DNA of 42,219 bases, from contig NZ_JBNCAN010000031.1 of assembly GCF_049808615.1 (NCBI RefSeq), positions 1-42,219 on the forward strand. The letters run 5' to 3'. Below are positions 1 to 8,731 of the stretch, one piece after another. This DNA is from Modicisalibacter sp049808615 (GTDB lineage: Bacteria; Pseudomonadota; Gammaproteobacteria; Pseudomonadales; Halomonadaceae). Each line of letters begins with the position of its first letter. The stretch's first letter is position 1. The translations under genes and the position numbers were made by a program. Under the pieces are notes generated by a model that worked only from the letters and a program-made list of their open reading frames with translations, had not been told where the DNA came from and did not search any database.

Positions 1-380
1 GGCGGTGGGCATGGTACATTTTGTCATGGCGGCTGATGCGGTTGATTCTGGTGTAGGAGCTTGAATTATAACCGATTTTCAGCCGCTTTTTTCATGCCCG
101 ATGCAATATCCGGGCTAGGCTTCTGGACCATGCGTGTCATTTTTTTGGTAGGTGCCGCAGTACAAATACCATTAGCCGCTAGCGCAATTTTCCTATCTAA
201 CTCCCTTTTGACAATCATTGAGAGGTAGGAAGCTAACAATGATGTCGGGGTATTCGTTACAGTAGTTCTTGTCCATTTGGCTATATCGTTTCGCTCCGCT
301 GTCTTGAGACGTTGCTGCAGACAGAACGGTATCGTCGGCTGGATTGCGAAATGGTTTGCGGAATCTGGGAAGCAGCGACA
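1..380. other. Left-edge region without a recognisable gene
   Basis: No convincing gene is seen here, and base composition is lower in GC than in the rest of the window. A short open stretch at 2-64 (plus) could be the end of a gene cut by the window edge. A 49-codon plus-strand frame ending at 384 overlaps the toxin start by GTGA but does not resemble a known antitoxin. A ribosome-binding-like AGGTAGGA at 223-230 precedes ATGATG at 239-244, which opens only eight codons before a stop. A minus-strand open frame (66-605) mostly mirrors the toxin gene. I read the region as eroded sequence that may once have held the toxin's partner. Confidence 0.4.
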
Positions 381-728
381 GTGATCGTGAGTAAAATTGA
401 GTATACTCAGACATTTGAAAACCAGCTTCATGATCATTTCAATTATCTGACCCGCCACATTGGGCAGGAAGCCGCCAAAGACATGCTCGAGGCCTTTCTC
501 GATGATTTCGAGTCTCGGGTGTCCAGTCATCTCGAAAGAGTTCCTCTGTGTGAGGAAGCCGCTGATCTTGGTTTGACCCGTTATCATGACTATGTGAATG
601 CCCAACTTCAGCTACGAGCGATATATCGGCTGGAAGAAGCAGATCGCCGTATTCTGGGCATGCTGTTCTTGGGTACCCGTCAAAGCCTGCGTCAGGCACT
701 CATCCAATACTGCCTGCGCAGGGAGTAA
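381..728 (+). CDS. RelE/ParE-family toxin-like protein, probably orphan
   Basis: Encodes about 115 residues with the outline of a RelE/ParE ribonuclease or gyrase toxin: an N-terminal beta strand (KIEYTQTFE), a two-helix hairpin (about residues 13-50), then beta strands ending in LRAIYRLEEADRRILGMLFLGTRQ and a helical tail (LRQALIQYCLRRE). GTG at 381 is preferred because it overlaps the stop of the upstream open frame (GTGA) and follows a GGAAG at 367-371; GTG 387 and an upstream TTG at 312 are alternatives. In such modules the antitoxin normally lies immediately upstream, but no ParD, RelB or HTH antitoxin can be seen in any frame, so the gene may be solitary or decaying. Family assignment is by overall pattern only. 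Confidence 0.55.
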   Translation: MIVSKIEYTQTFENQLHDHFNYLTRHIGQEAAKDMLEAFLDDFESRVSSHLERVPLCEEAADLGLTRYHDYVNAQLQLRAIYRLEEADRRILGMLFLGTRQSLRQALIQYCLRRE

Positions 729-759
729 TTCTTTCGCTTCAAGCTTCGAGTCGTCAGAG

Positions 760-1053
760 TTACGCTTTCAGCTCGATCTCCACAAAGGCAAATGCCTCTT
801 CTCCCCCATTGATGACGTTGTGTTCGGTGCCCGCCGAACGGGTGTAAGACACGCCCGCGGACAGGATCGCTTCCTTGGGACCTTCCGAGGTTTCGAGGTT
901 CAGGACGCCATCCGCCAGGGGCACCACGACATAGTCGTATTCATGCCTATGCCAGCCGGTTTCTCCGCCGGGTGGGAAGTCCCAGCGCGTCACGATCACG
1001 TGGTCGTTGTCCAGTTGTACCGTGGGGGTGGCGCTGGGTCGTTGGGTTGTCAT
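760..1053 (-). CDS. Small single-domain cupin protein
   Basis: A 97-residue protein that is essentially one cupin beta barrel. Motif 1 is visible as G-W-H35-R-H37-E, and a second-motif histidine lies in EHNV (H78); together these could bind a divalent metal. No signal peptide or membrane segment is present, so it should be cytoplasmic. The start is supported by AAGGAG a few bases upstream of the ATG. Its 3' end is only about 30 bases from the convergent toxin gene. Stand-alone cupins of this size have varied roles (sugar binding, dioxygenase-like, dimethylsulfoniopropionate-lyase-like) and nothing here narrows the substrate. Confidence 0.75.
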   Translation of the reverse strand: MTTQRPSATPTVQLDNDHVIVTRWDFPPGGETGWHRHEYDYVVVPLADGVLNLETSEGPKEAILSAGVSYTRSAGTEHNVINGGEEAFAFVEIELKA

Positions 1054-1207
1054 GTCGTGCTCCTTGTATTCCTGAATTACGAAACGCTTCAGTGTCGCAC
1101 AAGACGTTATCGCTTTTTGTTAGGCTGGTCTAAAGGGGTAGCCTCGAGGACATGACCGTTCATCGGGCTTGCCGATAGGATTTCGGCGGAAACGACAGGG
1201 AGCCAGC

Positions 1208-2602
1208 ATGCACCATATCGAGAACACCACCTTCGACGAGATCGAGATCGGTCAGTCGGCACAGCTCGTACGCACGCTCAGGCGCGAGGATATCGAGCTC
1301 TTCGCGATCATGTCCGGGGACGTCAATCCCGCTCACCTGGACGAGGAATTCGCGCAATCCGGTCGTTTTCAACGGGTGATCGGGCAAGGCATGTGGGGCG
1401 GCGCGCTGATCTCTGCAGTACTCGGCACGGAGTTACCTGGTCCCGGCACCCTCTATCTCAATCAGTCCTTGAGCTTTCGTCGTCCGGTCGGGATTGGAGA
1501 TACCTTGACGGTGCGCGTTACCGTGCGCGAGAAACATCCCGAGAAAAAGCGGGTGATCCTGGATTGCGAATGTGTCAATCAGGCCGGCGAAACAGTGATC
1601 CTGGGCGAGGCGGAGGTGATTGCGCCGACCAAGAAGGTACGCAGGCCTAAAGTGTCATTACCACGAGTGTATTTACACGAGCCAGGGGCCCGCTACAAGG
1701 CGCTCATTGATGCAACAAAGGATCTCGAGCCGGTGCGGACGGCTATCGTGCATCCTTGTGATGCATTATCACTGTCCGGTGCACTCGAGGCGTCAAGCCA
1801 GGGATTGATCATCCCGATACTCGTTGGACCCCGTGCCAAGATCGAAGCGGCTGCTGTAGAGGCCGAGTGTGATCTTGACGGGATCGAGATCGTTGACACG
1901 CCGCACAGCCACGCCGCCGCAGAAATGGCGGTCAGCCTGGTTCGGCAGGCCAAAGTCGAGGCCTTGATGAAGGGCAAGCTGCATACCGATGAGTTGTTGG
2001 CAGCGGTCGTCAACAGCGCTCATGGTATCAGGACCGAGCGGCGCCTGAGTCATGTCTATGCACTTGATGTGCCTCATTATCCCAAACCGCTATTCATCAC
2101 CGATGCGGCGATCAACATCTATCCGACCCTCGACGACAAGCGCGATATCGTGCAGAACGCTATCAATCTTGCCCATGCGCTGGGTATTGACCTGCCCAAG
2201 GTGGCGCTGTTATCGGCAGTAGAGACGGTGACGCCCAAGATCAATTCGACGGTCGAGGCGGCGGCACTGTGCAAGATGGCGGATCGCGGTCAGATCAGTG
2301 GCGGTATTATCGATGGTCCGCTTGCCTTCGACAATGCGGTCTCTCCAGAGGCGGTCAAGACCAAGGGCCTCAGTTCGCCGGTGGCAGGGGATGCGGACAT
2401 CCTCGTTGCGCCGGATCTCGAGGCAGGCAATATGATCGCCAAACAGCTCATCTATCTTGCGGGTGCGGATGCGGCGGGGGTTGTGCTGGGCGCCCGGGTG
2501 CCCATCATGTTGACCAGCCGCGCCGACAATACCCTTAGCCGGCTTGCCTCTGCGGCCATCGTTCAGCTTTTCGTGCGGCGTTCCTCGCATGCGATGGGCT
2601 AG
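1208..2602 (+). CDS. Bifunctional enoyl-CoA hydratase (MaoC)/phosphate acetyltransferase
   Basis: A 464-residue two-domain protein. Residues about 1-140 form a MaoC hot-dog domain with the hydratase residues D38 and H43 in SGDVNPAH; residues about 155-460 are a phosphate acetyl/butyryltransferase (Pta/Ptb) domain, recognisable by HPCDALSL, MKGKLHTDELL, the TDAAINIYP stretch and the C-terminal GADAAGVVLGARVP. The first domain would hydrate an enoyl-CoA, the second would interconvert acyl-CoA and acyl phosphate. ATG 1208 is chosen over a TTG at 1169 because an AGGGAG lies just upstream. The fusion is a known protobacterial architecture. No acetate or butyrate kinase is adjacent, so the acyl-phosphate product must be used elsewhere. 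Confidence 0.88.
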   Translation: MHHIENTTFDEIEIGQSAQLVRTLRREDIELFAIMSGDVNPAHLDEEFAQSGRFQRVIGQGMWGGALISAVLGTELPGPGTLYLNQSLSFRRPVGIGDTLTVRVTVREKHPEKKRVILDCECVNQAGETVILGEAEVIAPTKKVRRPKVSLPRVYLHEPGARYKALIDATKDLEPVRTAIVHPCDALSLSGALEASSQGLIIPILVGPRAKIEAAAVEAECDLDGIEIVDTPHSHAAAEMAVSLVRQAKVEALMKGKLHTDELLAAVVNSAHGIRTERRLSHVYALDVPHYPKPLFITDAAINIYPTLDDKRDIVQNAINLAHALGIDLPKVALLSAVETVTPKINSTVEAAALCKMADRGQISGGIIDGPLAFDNAVSPEAVKTKGLSSPVAGDADILVAPDLEAGNMIAKQLIYLAGADAAGVVLGARVPIMLTSRADNTLSRLASAAIVQLFVRRSSHAMG

Positions 2603-2770
2603 AACCGCCTTTCGTTGAGTTTGATGCTCTGGGTCCGGATGACCAACCGGCTCCAACTCGTGGGCGAAACCGATCCTGATAACTCGGGTCTCAGGTTCAC
2701 CGGCTATTATAACGACAGCTGCACAGCGCCGCTGTGACAACCCCTATGAGCCGGTTTTCAGGGAGACGAC

Positions 2771-3859
2771 GTGAACCATCCCAATCAATGGCGTTGTTGG
2801 GTATTGGCCGTCGCGCTGAGCGCATCCGCGACATCTGGTGCTGTGCAGGAAGGTCCGGGTGTGCAGCTGGCGGAGGTCGAGCGGTCGGAGGTGTTCGAAG
2901 AAGTCACCCTGAATGGCACCGTCACCGCCTTGCGGAGCTCGCAGCTGTCAGCCTCGGTCGAAGGCCTGGTCGATGTGGTCAACGCTCAGCCCGGTGATCG
3001 GGTGGCCCGAGGCGATGTGCTGGTAGAACTGGACGATGAACTCGCCGGTTTTACGCTGGATTCTGCCCGGGCCGAGCGGCAGGAAGCCGCAGCCCGGCTT
3101 GCGGAGGCCCGGCGCCGGTTGAATGAAGCGCGTTCAGTCGGGCCTGGCAGGAACATCGCCGCCACCGAAGTGAGTGCGCGGGAGAGTGAGGTGGCGGCCG
3201 CAGATGCCGCGTTGCTTCGCTTGCAGGCAGAGCAGCAGCGCCAGGCGGGCGTAGTGCGTCGCCACCGCATCACGGCGCCCTACGAGGGCGTCATCCAGGC
3301 GCGCCATATCGACCTGGGCGAATGGGTGACACCGGGTGATCCGCTGATGGAACTGGTGGACCTCAGCAATCTGCGTCTTGATTTCCCGGTGCCGCAGAGC
3401 CTTTACAGCCTGATCGCCGAGTCGGGCAAGGTCCAGGTCAGTGTCGAGGAGGTCGGCAGCAGCGATAGCGTATCGGTCGATATCGATGTGCTGGTGCCGA
3501 TCAGTGACTCGCAAGCGCGCACCTTCCTGTTGCGCGCCATCAAGCCGGATCGGCTCGAGGTATTGCCGGGCATGGCGCTGACGGCGCTTCTGCGAGTCCC
3601 TAGCGGCCGCGAGGGCCTCTCCGTACCGAGAGATGCCATCAACCGTTATCCGGATGGCCGGGTGACGGTCTGGATCGCCGAGCCCATTGATGACGAGCAA
3701 TACCGGGTCGAGGAAAAACGCATCAGGCTGGGTAGTGCCTACCGGGACCGAGTGGTGGTGACGGAAGGTCTGGAAGCCGGCCTCTGGGTGGTCTCCAAGG
3801 GCAATGAGGCGTTGAACCAGGGCATGACGGTTCACGTTGCCAGTCAGGGAGAGCGTTGA
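2771..3859 (+). CDS. RND efflux periplasmic adaptor (HlyD/AcrA type)
   Basis: A 362-residue membrane-fusion protein linking an inner-membrane RND pump to an outer-membrane channel. The N-terminus is a Sec signal peptide (about 1-24, cleavage near TSGA-VQ) with no lipobox. It has a split lipoyl/barrel-sandwich domain (about 45-80 and 165-205; YEGVIQARHIDLGEWVTPGDPL), an Ala/Glu/Arg-rich coiled-coil hairpin (about 85-160), then beta-barrel and membrane-proximal domains. It starts with GTG, preceded by AGGGAG at good spacing. Its TGA overlaps the ATG of the pump gene by one base, so the two are translationally coupled. No outer-membrane factor gene follows; a TolC-like protein encoded elsewhere is expected. 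Confidence 0.9.
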   Translation: MNHPNQWRCWVLAVALSASATSGAVQEGPGVQLAEVERSEVFEEVTLNGTVTALRSSQLSASVEGLVDVVNAQPGDRVARGDVLVELDDELAGFTLDSARAERQEAAARLAEARRRLNEARSVGPGRNIAATEVSARESEVAAADAALLRLQAEQQRQAGVVRRHRITAPYEGVIQARHIDLGEWVTPGDPLMELVDLSNLRLDFPVPQSLYSLIAESGKVQVSVEEVGSSDSVSVDIDVLVPISDSQARTFLLRAIKPDRLEVLPGMALTALLRVPSGREGLSVPRDAINRYPDGRVTVWIAEPIDDEQYRVEEKRIRLGSAYRDRVVVTEGLEAGLWVVSKGNEALNQGMTVHVASQGER

Positions 3860-6800
3860 TGCTCGCCGCCATCATTCGACACGGCACCTTGGTCGCCGTG
3901 GTGACCCTGATCATTGCCATCCTGGGCGCGGCAGCGGCGCTGCGCATTCCCGTGCAGATGATCCCCGATCTCGAAGTACGCACCATCACGGTGGAAACCC
4001 AGTGGCCCGGCGCGACCCCCCAGGATATCGAAAAGGAAATCCTGGTGGAGCAGGAGCGCTATCTGCGCAATGTGCCCAATCTGAATCGAATGTCCGCCAC
4101 TGCCATCAGCGGCTCCTCGGAAATCGAGCTGGAATTTCCCTTCGGCGTCGACATTACCGAGACCCTGATTCAGGTGAACAATGCCCTCAGCCAGGTCTCG
4201 GATTACCCGCGCAACGTCGATGAACCCCGCATCGTCGCGGCCTCTTTTTCATCCAATGCTTTCATGTACTTTCGGGTGTCGACACTGGAGGGCAACCCCC
4301 GGGAGCTCGACATCGACCGGATGAAGGATTTTGTCGAGGATCAGGTACGCCCCAGAATGGAGAGCGTCCCCGGAGTGTCGGAAGTCTCCGTCGGTGGCGG
4401 CGCCGATCGTCAGCTACAGATCATCGTGGACGAGCGCCGACTGGCTCAGCGTGGCGTGAGTCTTATAGACCTGCGGGACGCCATCTTGCAGCGCAACCAG
4501 GACATTTCCGGCGGCGAAGTGGATTCCGGCAAGCGCCGCTATCTGCTGCGCACCGTCGGCCGCTTCGACGACATCGAGGCGTTGCAGCAACTGGTGGTGA
4601 CCCGTCGCGGCGACAGTGTCACGCGTCTTGGCGAAGTGGCCAGGATCGAGCAGGACCACGCCCGTATCCGCGAGGTATCCATCGTCGACGGCCAGCGAGT
4701 GCTGGGTCTCCAGGTGCGTCGTGAAAGCGGCTCCAACGTCATCGATATCAAGCGGGCGATGATGGAGGAAGTGGCGCTGATCAACGAAGAACTGCTCGAG
4801 CCCGCGGGGTTGGTGCTGGCGCTGAATTCGGATGACGCCCGCTATGTGGAAGCGTCCATTGCCAATGTCTGGACCAACCTGGGCATCGGGGCGGTGTTCG
4901 CGACCCTGGTGATGTACCTGTTCCTGCGCTCCTCCCGGGCCACCTTGGTGGGCGTGATAGGCATCCCCCTGTGTACCATCGCGGCCTTCCTGGGCCTGCT
5001 GATGACCGGCCGTACCATCAACGTCATCTCCCTGGCGGGCATCGCCTTCGCCATCGGCATGACGGTGGACAACAGCATCGTGGTGCTGGAGAACATCGAA
5101 CGTCAGCGACGACGCGGCCTGGATCGCTTCGAGTCGGCACTGAAAGGGGTGCAGGAAGTCTGGCCTGCGGTGCTCGCCTCGACGATGACCACGGTGCTGG
5201 TGTTCTTGCCGATCCTGTTCATCGAGGAAGAAGCCGGGCAGCTCTACTCCGATGTGGCCATCGCCATTTCCGCGGCGATCATGGCGTCCATGCTGGTGGC
5301 GGTGACCCTGATTCCAACCCTCAGCGCCAGACTCGATTTTGGTTCCGACGAGACCTGCAGCGGCGGGCAGGAAGCATCCAGTGGTTGGGTGAAGGCCTTG
5401 TCGAACAAGATTCGCTGGCTGATCGAACGGCCTCTGCGTCGAAGTGCAACCCTGCTGATCACCCTGGTGCTCAGCACCCTGATCATCCTGCTGTTGACGC
5501 CACCCGCGGAATATCTTCCGGAGGGTGAAGAGCCCAAGACCTTCGCCAGCATGAACGCGCCGCCGGGATACAATCTCGATGAAATGGTGCGGATTTCCCG
5601 ATTGGTGGAGGCCCATTTTCTCCCCCATGTGCAAGCCGATGGCTCCGCCTATGAAGCTGGTGAAACCGACATCCCGCCAATGGCCTACTTCAACATGCAG
5701 GTAGAGCCCAGCGGCATCCGGGTGATCTCCGAAACGCTGGATCCGACCCACATCGAAGCCCTGATGGATGCGCTCACCGCTTACTACGAGCGTTTCCCCG
5801 GCATGCGGGCGTTTGCCGCCAAGGGTTCTATCATTTCCAGCAATGACGGGGGTACGCGCAGCATCAACCTGGACATCTCCGGTGCGGATCTGGCCACTAT
5901 CTATCAGGCGGCGGAGGCCGCTTATCGCCGGGCCGAGGAAATTTTCGACGATCCGCGCATCCAGACCGAGCCAAGCTCCCTGACCTTGGCGCAACCCCTG
6001 ATACAGGTGCGGCCCGACTGGGACCGGATCGCGGAGCTGGGGCTGGATACCGAAGCGGTCGGCTTTACGGTGTCGTCCTTGACGGAGGGTGCCTACGTGG
6101 ACGACTTCTTCCGTGACGACGACAAGATCGACATCTATCTCTACGGCAGCGCAGGCGGAGAGCCTGATCTGGCAAGGCTCTCGGGCATGCTGCTGCACAC
6201 GCCCCAGGGTGCCACCCTGCCGCTTTCAAGCATCGCGGCCATCGAGGAAACGGTGGACACCAGCACGGTCAGGCGAATCGATGGCCGCCGGACGGTGACA
6301 CTGAATATCATTCCGCCAGCAGACGTGGCGCTGGAAGCTGGGGTCGAGCGGGTCAGGAGCGAATTGGTGATGGCGCTCAGGGACAGCGGCGCGCTGCCAT
6401 CGGTGATCAATGTCACGATTTCCGGTGCCAGCGACCAGCTCAATGCCACTCGCGACGCCTTGACCGGCAACTTCCTGATTGCGTTGTCGATCGTGTACCT
6501 GCTGCTGGTCGCGATCTTTGCCCACTGGGGGTACCCGCTGTTGATCATGACCGCGATTCCATTGGGCATCGCCGGGGGCATTGTCGGGCTTGCGGCCATG
6601 AATCTGGTAGGCGGTCTGCTGCCGCTCATCGGATTGCAGCCACTGCGGCAGCCGTTCGACATGATCACCATGCTCGGGTTTCTGATCCTGCTGGGAACGG
6701 TGGTCAACAACCCGATTCTGGTCGTTGATCAGGCCCGCCGAAACCTGAGGGAGAAGGGGGTTGGTGCCATCGACGCAGTCAGTCGCGCTGTTGAAACTCG

Positions 6801-7056
6801 CCTGCGACCGATTGCGATGACCACCCTGACGACCCTTTGCGGCCTCTCGCCGCTGGTGTTTCTGCCCGGTGAAGGCACCGAACTGTATCGCGGCGTGGGC
6901 GCGATCGTCTTGTTCGGCCTGGTCGGCGCTGCCGTCGTGACACTGACGTTCCTGCCGGCCCTGACGGTGTTCGTGCTGTCGATAGGCGAGGGTATGGGCG
7001 AGAGGAAAGCAGCGATCAAGGCGGAGGAGGGCTCGAGTGGAAACCGAACCGGGTAG
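3859..7056 (+). CDS. RND efflux pump permease (AcrB/HAE-like)
   Basis: A 1065-residue inner-membrane transporter driven by the proton gradient, the usual size for AcrB-type pumps. It has TM1 near residues 10-30, a large periplasmic loop, six membrane helices from about 335 to 545, a second periplasmic loop and a final helix group from about 870. The proton-relay TM4 reads GMTVDNSIVVLENIE (D404, N405) where HAE-1 drug pumps usually have two adjacent aspartates, so coupling or substrate class may differ from AcrB. The equivalent C-terminal helix reads GTVVNNPILVVDQARR. ATG 3859 overlaps the adaptor stop. The substrate cannot be read from sequence. The gene runs convergently into eptA with about 22 bases between them. 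Confidence 0.9.
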   Translation: MLAAIIRHGTLVAVVTLIIAILGAAAALRIPVQMIPDLEVRTITVETQWPGATPQDIEKEILVEQERYLRNVPNLNRMSATAISGSSEIELEFPFGVDITETLIQVNNALSQVSDYPRNVDEPRIVAASFSSNAFMYFRVSTLEGNPRELDIDRMKDFVEDQVRPRMESVPGVSEVSVGGGADRQLQIIVDERRLAQRGVSLIDLRDAILQRNQDISGGEVDSGKRRYLLRTVGRFDDIEALQQLVVTRRGDSVTRLGEVARIEQDHARIREVSIVDGQRVLGLQVRRESGSNVIDIKRAMMEEVALINEELLEPAGLVLALNSDDARYVEASIANVWTNLGIGAVFATLVMYLFLRSSRATLVGVIGIPLCTIAAFLGLLMTGRTINVISLAGIAFAIGMTVDNSIVVLENIERQRRRGLDRFESALKGVQEVWPAVLASTMTTVLVFLPILFIEEEAGQLYSDVAIAISAAIMASMLVAVTLIPTLSARLDFGSDETCSGGQEASSGWVKALSNKIRWLIERPLRRSATLLITLVLSTLIILLLTPPAEYLPEGEEPKTFASMNAPPGYNLDEMVRISRLVEAHFLPHVQADGSAYEAGETDIPPMAYFNMQVEPSGIRVISETLDPTHIEALMDALTAYYERFPGMRAFAAKGSIISSNDGGTRSINLDISGADLATIYQAAEAAYRRAEEIFDDPRIQTEPSSLTLAQPLIQVRPDWDRIAELGLDTEAVGFTVSSLTEGAYVDDFFRDDDKIDIYLYGSAGGEPDLARLSGMLLHTPQGATLPLSSIAAIEETVDTSTVRRIDGRRTVTLNIIPPADVALEAGVERVRSELVMALRDSGALPSVINVTISGASDQLNATRDALTGNFLIALSIVYLLLVAIFAHWGYPLLIMTAIPLGIAGGIVGLAAMNLVGGLLPLIGLQPLRQPFDMITMLGFLILLGTVVNNPILVVDQARRNLREKGVGAIDAVSRAVETRLRPIAMTTLTTLCGLSPLVFLPGEGTELYRGVGAIVLFGLVGAAVVTLTFLPALTVFVLSIGEGMGERKAAIKAEEGSSGNRTG

Positions 7057-7078
7057 ATGCCTTCCTTCGCGGATTGCG

Positions 7079-8731
7079 TTATCGGCATGATCGGCTGATA
7101 TCCAGCGCCGGGTTATAAACCGTCGTCGCAACATCCAGCATCCCCAGCGCGGTGTGGAACAGATTGGCCTGACTGTGGGGGCGGTCGGCATCCGCCTTCA
7201 GGCACGCGGGGTCGATCCCTGTGCGGCGTTGGATCTCGTCGGATAGCCACCAGATCATGGGCACCTGGGTCTGCTCGTCCGGGGCGATGATGTAGGGCAG
7301 GCCATGCAGATACACCCCGTTTTCACCCAGCGACTCGCCGTGATCGGAAAGATAGATCAGCGAGGCGGCGAAGCGTTGCTGCTGGCCGAGGAAGTCGATC
7401 ATGTCGCTGAGCACCTGGTCGTTGTAAAGGATGGCATTGTCGTAGCTGTTGACGATCGCCTGCTGGTCGCATTGGCTCAAGTCGGCGCTGTCGCAGGTCG
7501 GCGTGAACTGACGAAACGCGTCGGGATAGCGCTGATAGTAACTAGGGCCGTGGTTGCCCAGCTCATGCAGCACGATCACCGTATCCCCCGTGCTCTGCTC
7601 GACGCGTTGTTTCAATTCTTCCGCCAAGGCCCCATCGAAGCAGCGCCCGCTGTCGCACAAGGCGGGATAATCCTTGGCGGCGATCGAAGTGGAGGCGACG
7701 CCGTCGCAGACCCCCTTGCACCCGGATTGGTTGTCCACCCAGGTCACGTCGATGCCGGCGTGCTTCAAGACATCGAGCAGGGATTCGTGACGCTTGATGT
7801 AGGACGCGTCGTAATCTTCATGTCCCAGCGGCGAGAACATGCAGGGTACCGAGACGGCAGTGCTGGTACCGCAGGAGGCAACGTCCGAGTAGTTGATCAC
7901 ATCGCGCCGGGCCAGCTCGGGGGTCGTCTGGCGTGAATACCCGTTCAGGCCCCAGTTGGCTGCACGCACGGTTTCGCCGACCACGATGACCAGCAAGGCG
8001 GGCTGCTGGCCTGGATGCTCGTTGATCGAGGCGTCGTTTTCGAGCGGCAGCCGCTCTTGTGACGCTACCTGATCGCTGGCGGCCAGTACGCGCTCCATCG
8101 ATACGATGTAATTTCCTGGCGTCACCAGATAGCGCAGCTCGGGTTGGTTACGCATCAATGGCGACAGATGCTGGTAGGTCAGGAATACCGAGGCGACCAG
8201 CACGGTGGTGCTGAGCGAAAGGTAGCTCGTGCGACGCAGTAGGGCGCGCCGCCAGGAAACCGCCGGAATATGGACTCGGTAGAGCAACAGAATCGGCAGC
8301 ACCGCGAAGGCTGCCATATGCAGGAGGAATCCACCGGTCAGCAGCTCGCCGGCTTCCTGGGCATCCGTCTGCAATACGTTGGTCAGCATGGTGGTGTCGA
8401 AATAGGTGCCATAGTGACTGGTGAAGTAACTCACCGCGGCGGCCACCAGGATCAGCAGCGCCAGTAACGGCTTGACCGTCCAACGGCTCACGAACAGCAG
8501 GAAGACCACATACTGCAGGCTGGTCAGCACCACCGCGTAACCCGTGGCCAGCACCCAGGTACCAGGTGCCATCAGATCATGTCCGCTGAGCGCGCCTTTC
8601 CAGAAGGGAAAGTTGTAGAGCAGGGTGAAGGCCAGCACCGTCACCAGAGTGAGGCGCTCCGGCTCCATCCGGGGCCGATAATGCCATACGCCAGACAGGA
8701 TGCCCTTGAGTCGGGAAAACCGGAATGTCAT
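7079..8731 (-). CDS. eptA: Lipid A phosphoethanolamine transferase (EptA/MCR family)
   Basis: A 550-residue inner-membrane enzyme predicted to move phosphoethanolamine from phosphatidylethanolamine to lipid A phosphates, lowering surface charge and raising polymyxin tolerance. Five N-terminal membrane helices (about 25-190) are followed by a periplasmic sulfatase-fold domain. The metal-binding Glu is in VVGETVRAANW (E253), the nucleophilic Thr in CGTSTAVSVPCMFS (T289, flanked by paired cysteines), and the metal pair in LSDHGESLGENG; further Cys pairs typical of the family (SGCKGVC, CDSGRC) are present. The start overlaps the stop of the PAP2 gene by four bases (ATGA). Two PmrA/BasR-like boxes lie upstream of the pair. 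Confidence 0.93.
   Translation of the reverse strand: MTFRFSRLKGILSGVWHYRPRMEPERLTLVTVLAFTLLYNFPFWKGALSGHDLMAPGTWVLATGYAVVLTSLQYVVFLLFVSRWTVKPLLALLILVAAAVSYFTSHYGTYFDTTMLTNVLQTDAQEAGELLTGGFLLHMAAFAVLPILLLYRVHIPAVSWRRALLRRTSYLSLSTTVLVASVFLTYQHLSPLMRNQPELRYLVTPGNYIVSMERVLAASDQVASQERLPLENDASINEHPGQQPALLVIVVGETVRAANWGLNGYSRQTTPELARRDVINYSDVASCGTSTAVSVPCMFSPLGHEDYDASYIKRHESLLDVLKHAGIDVTWVDNQSGCKGVCDGVASTSIAAKDYPALCDSGRCFDGALAEELKQRVEQSTGDTVIVLHELGNHGPSYYQRYPDAFRQFTPTCDSADLSQCDQQAIVNSYDNAILYNDQVLSDMIDFLGQQQRFAASLIYLSDHGESLGENGVYLHGLPYIIAPDEQTQVPMIWWLSDEIQRRTGIDPACLKADADRPHSQANLFHTALGMLDVATTVYNPALDISRSCR

Noticed and set aside
1208..2602. MaoC-phosphotransacetylase fusion as a novel architecture
   Set aside because: This bifunctional protein is already known and widespread in proteobacteria.
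4414..6198. Long minus-strand open frame (594 codons) antisense to the RND pump
   Set aside because: It has His/Gln/Gly/Arg-rich low-complexity composition typical of the complement of GC-rich coding DNA, no domain and no ribosome site; the plus-strand pump is unambiguous.
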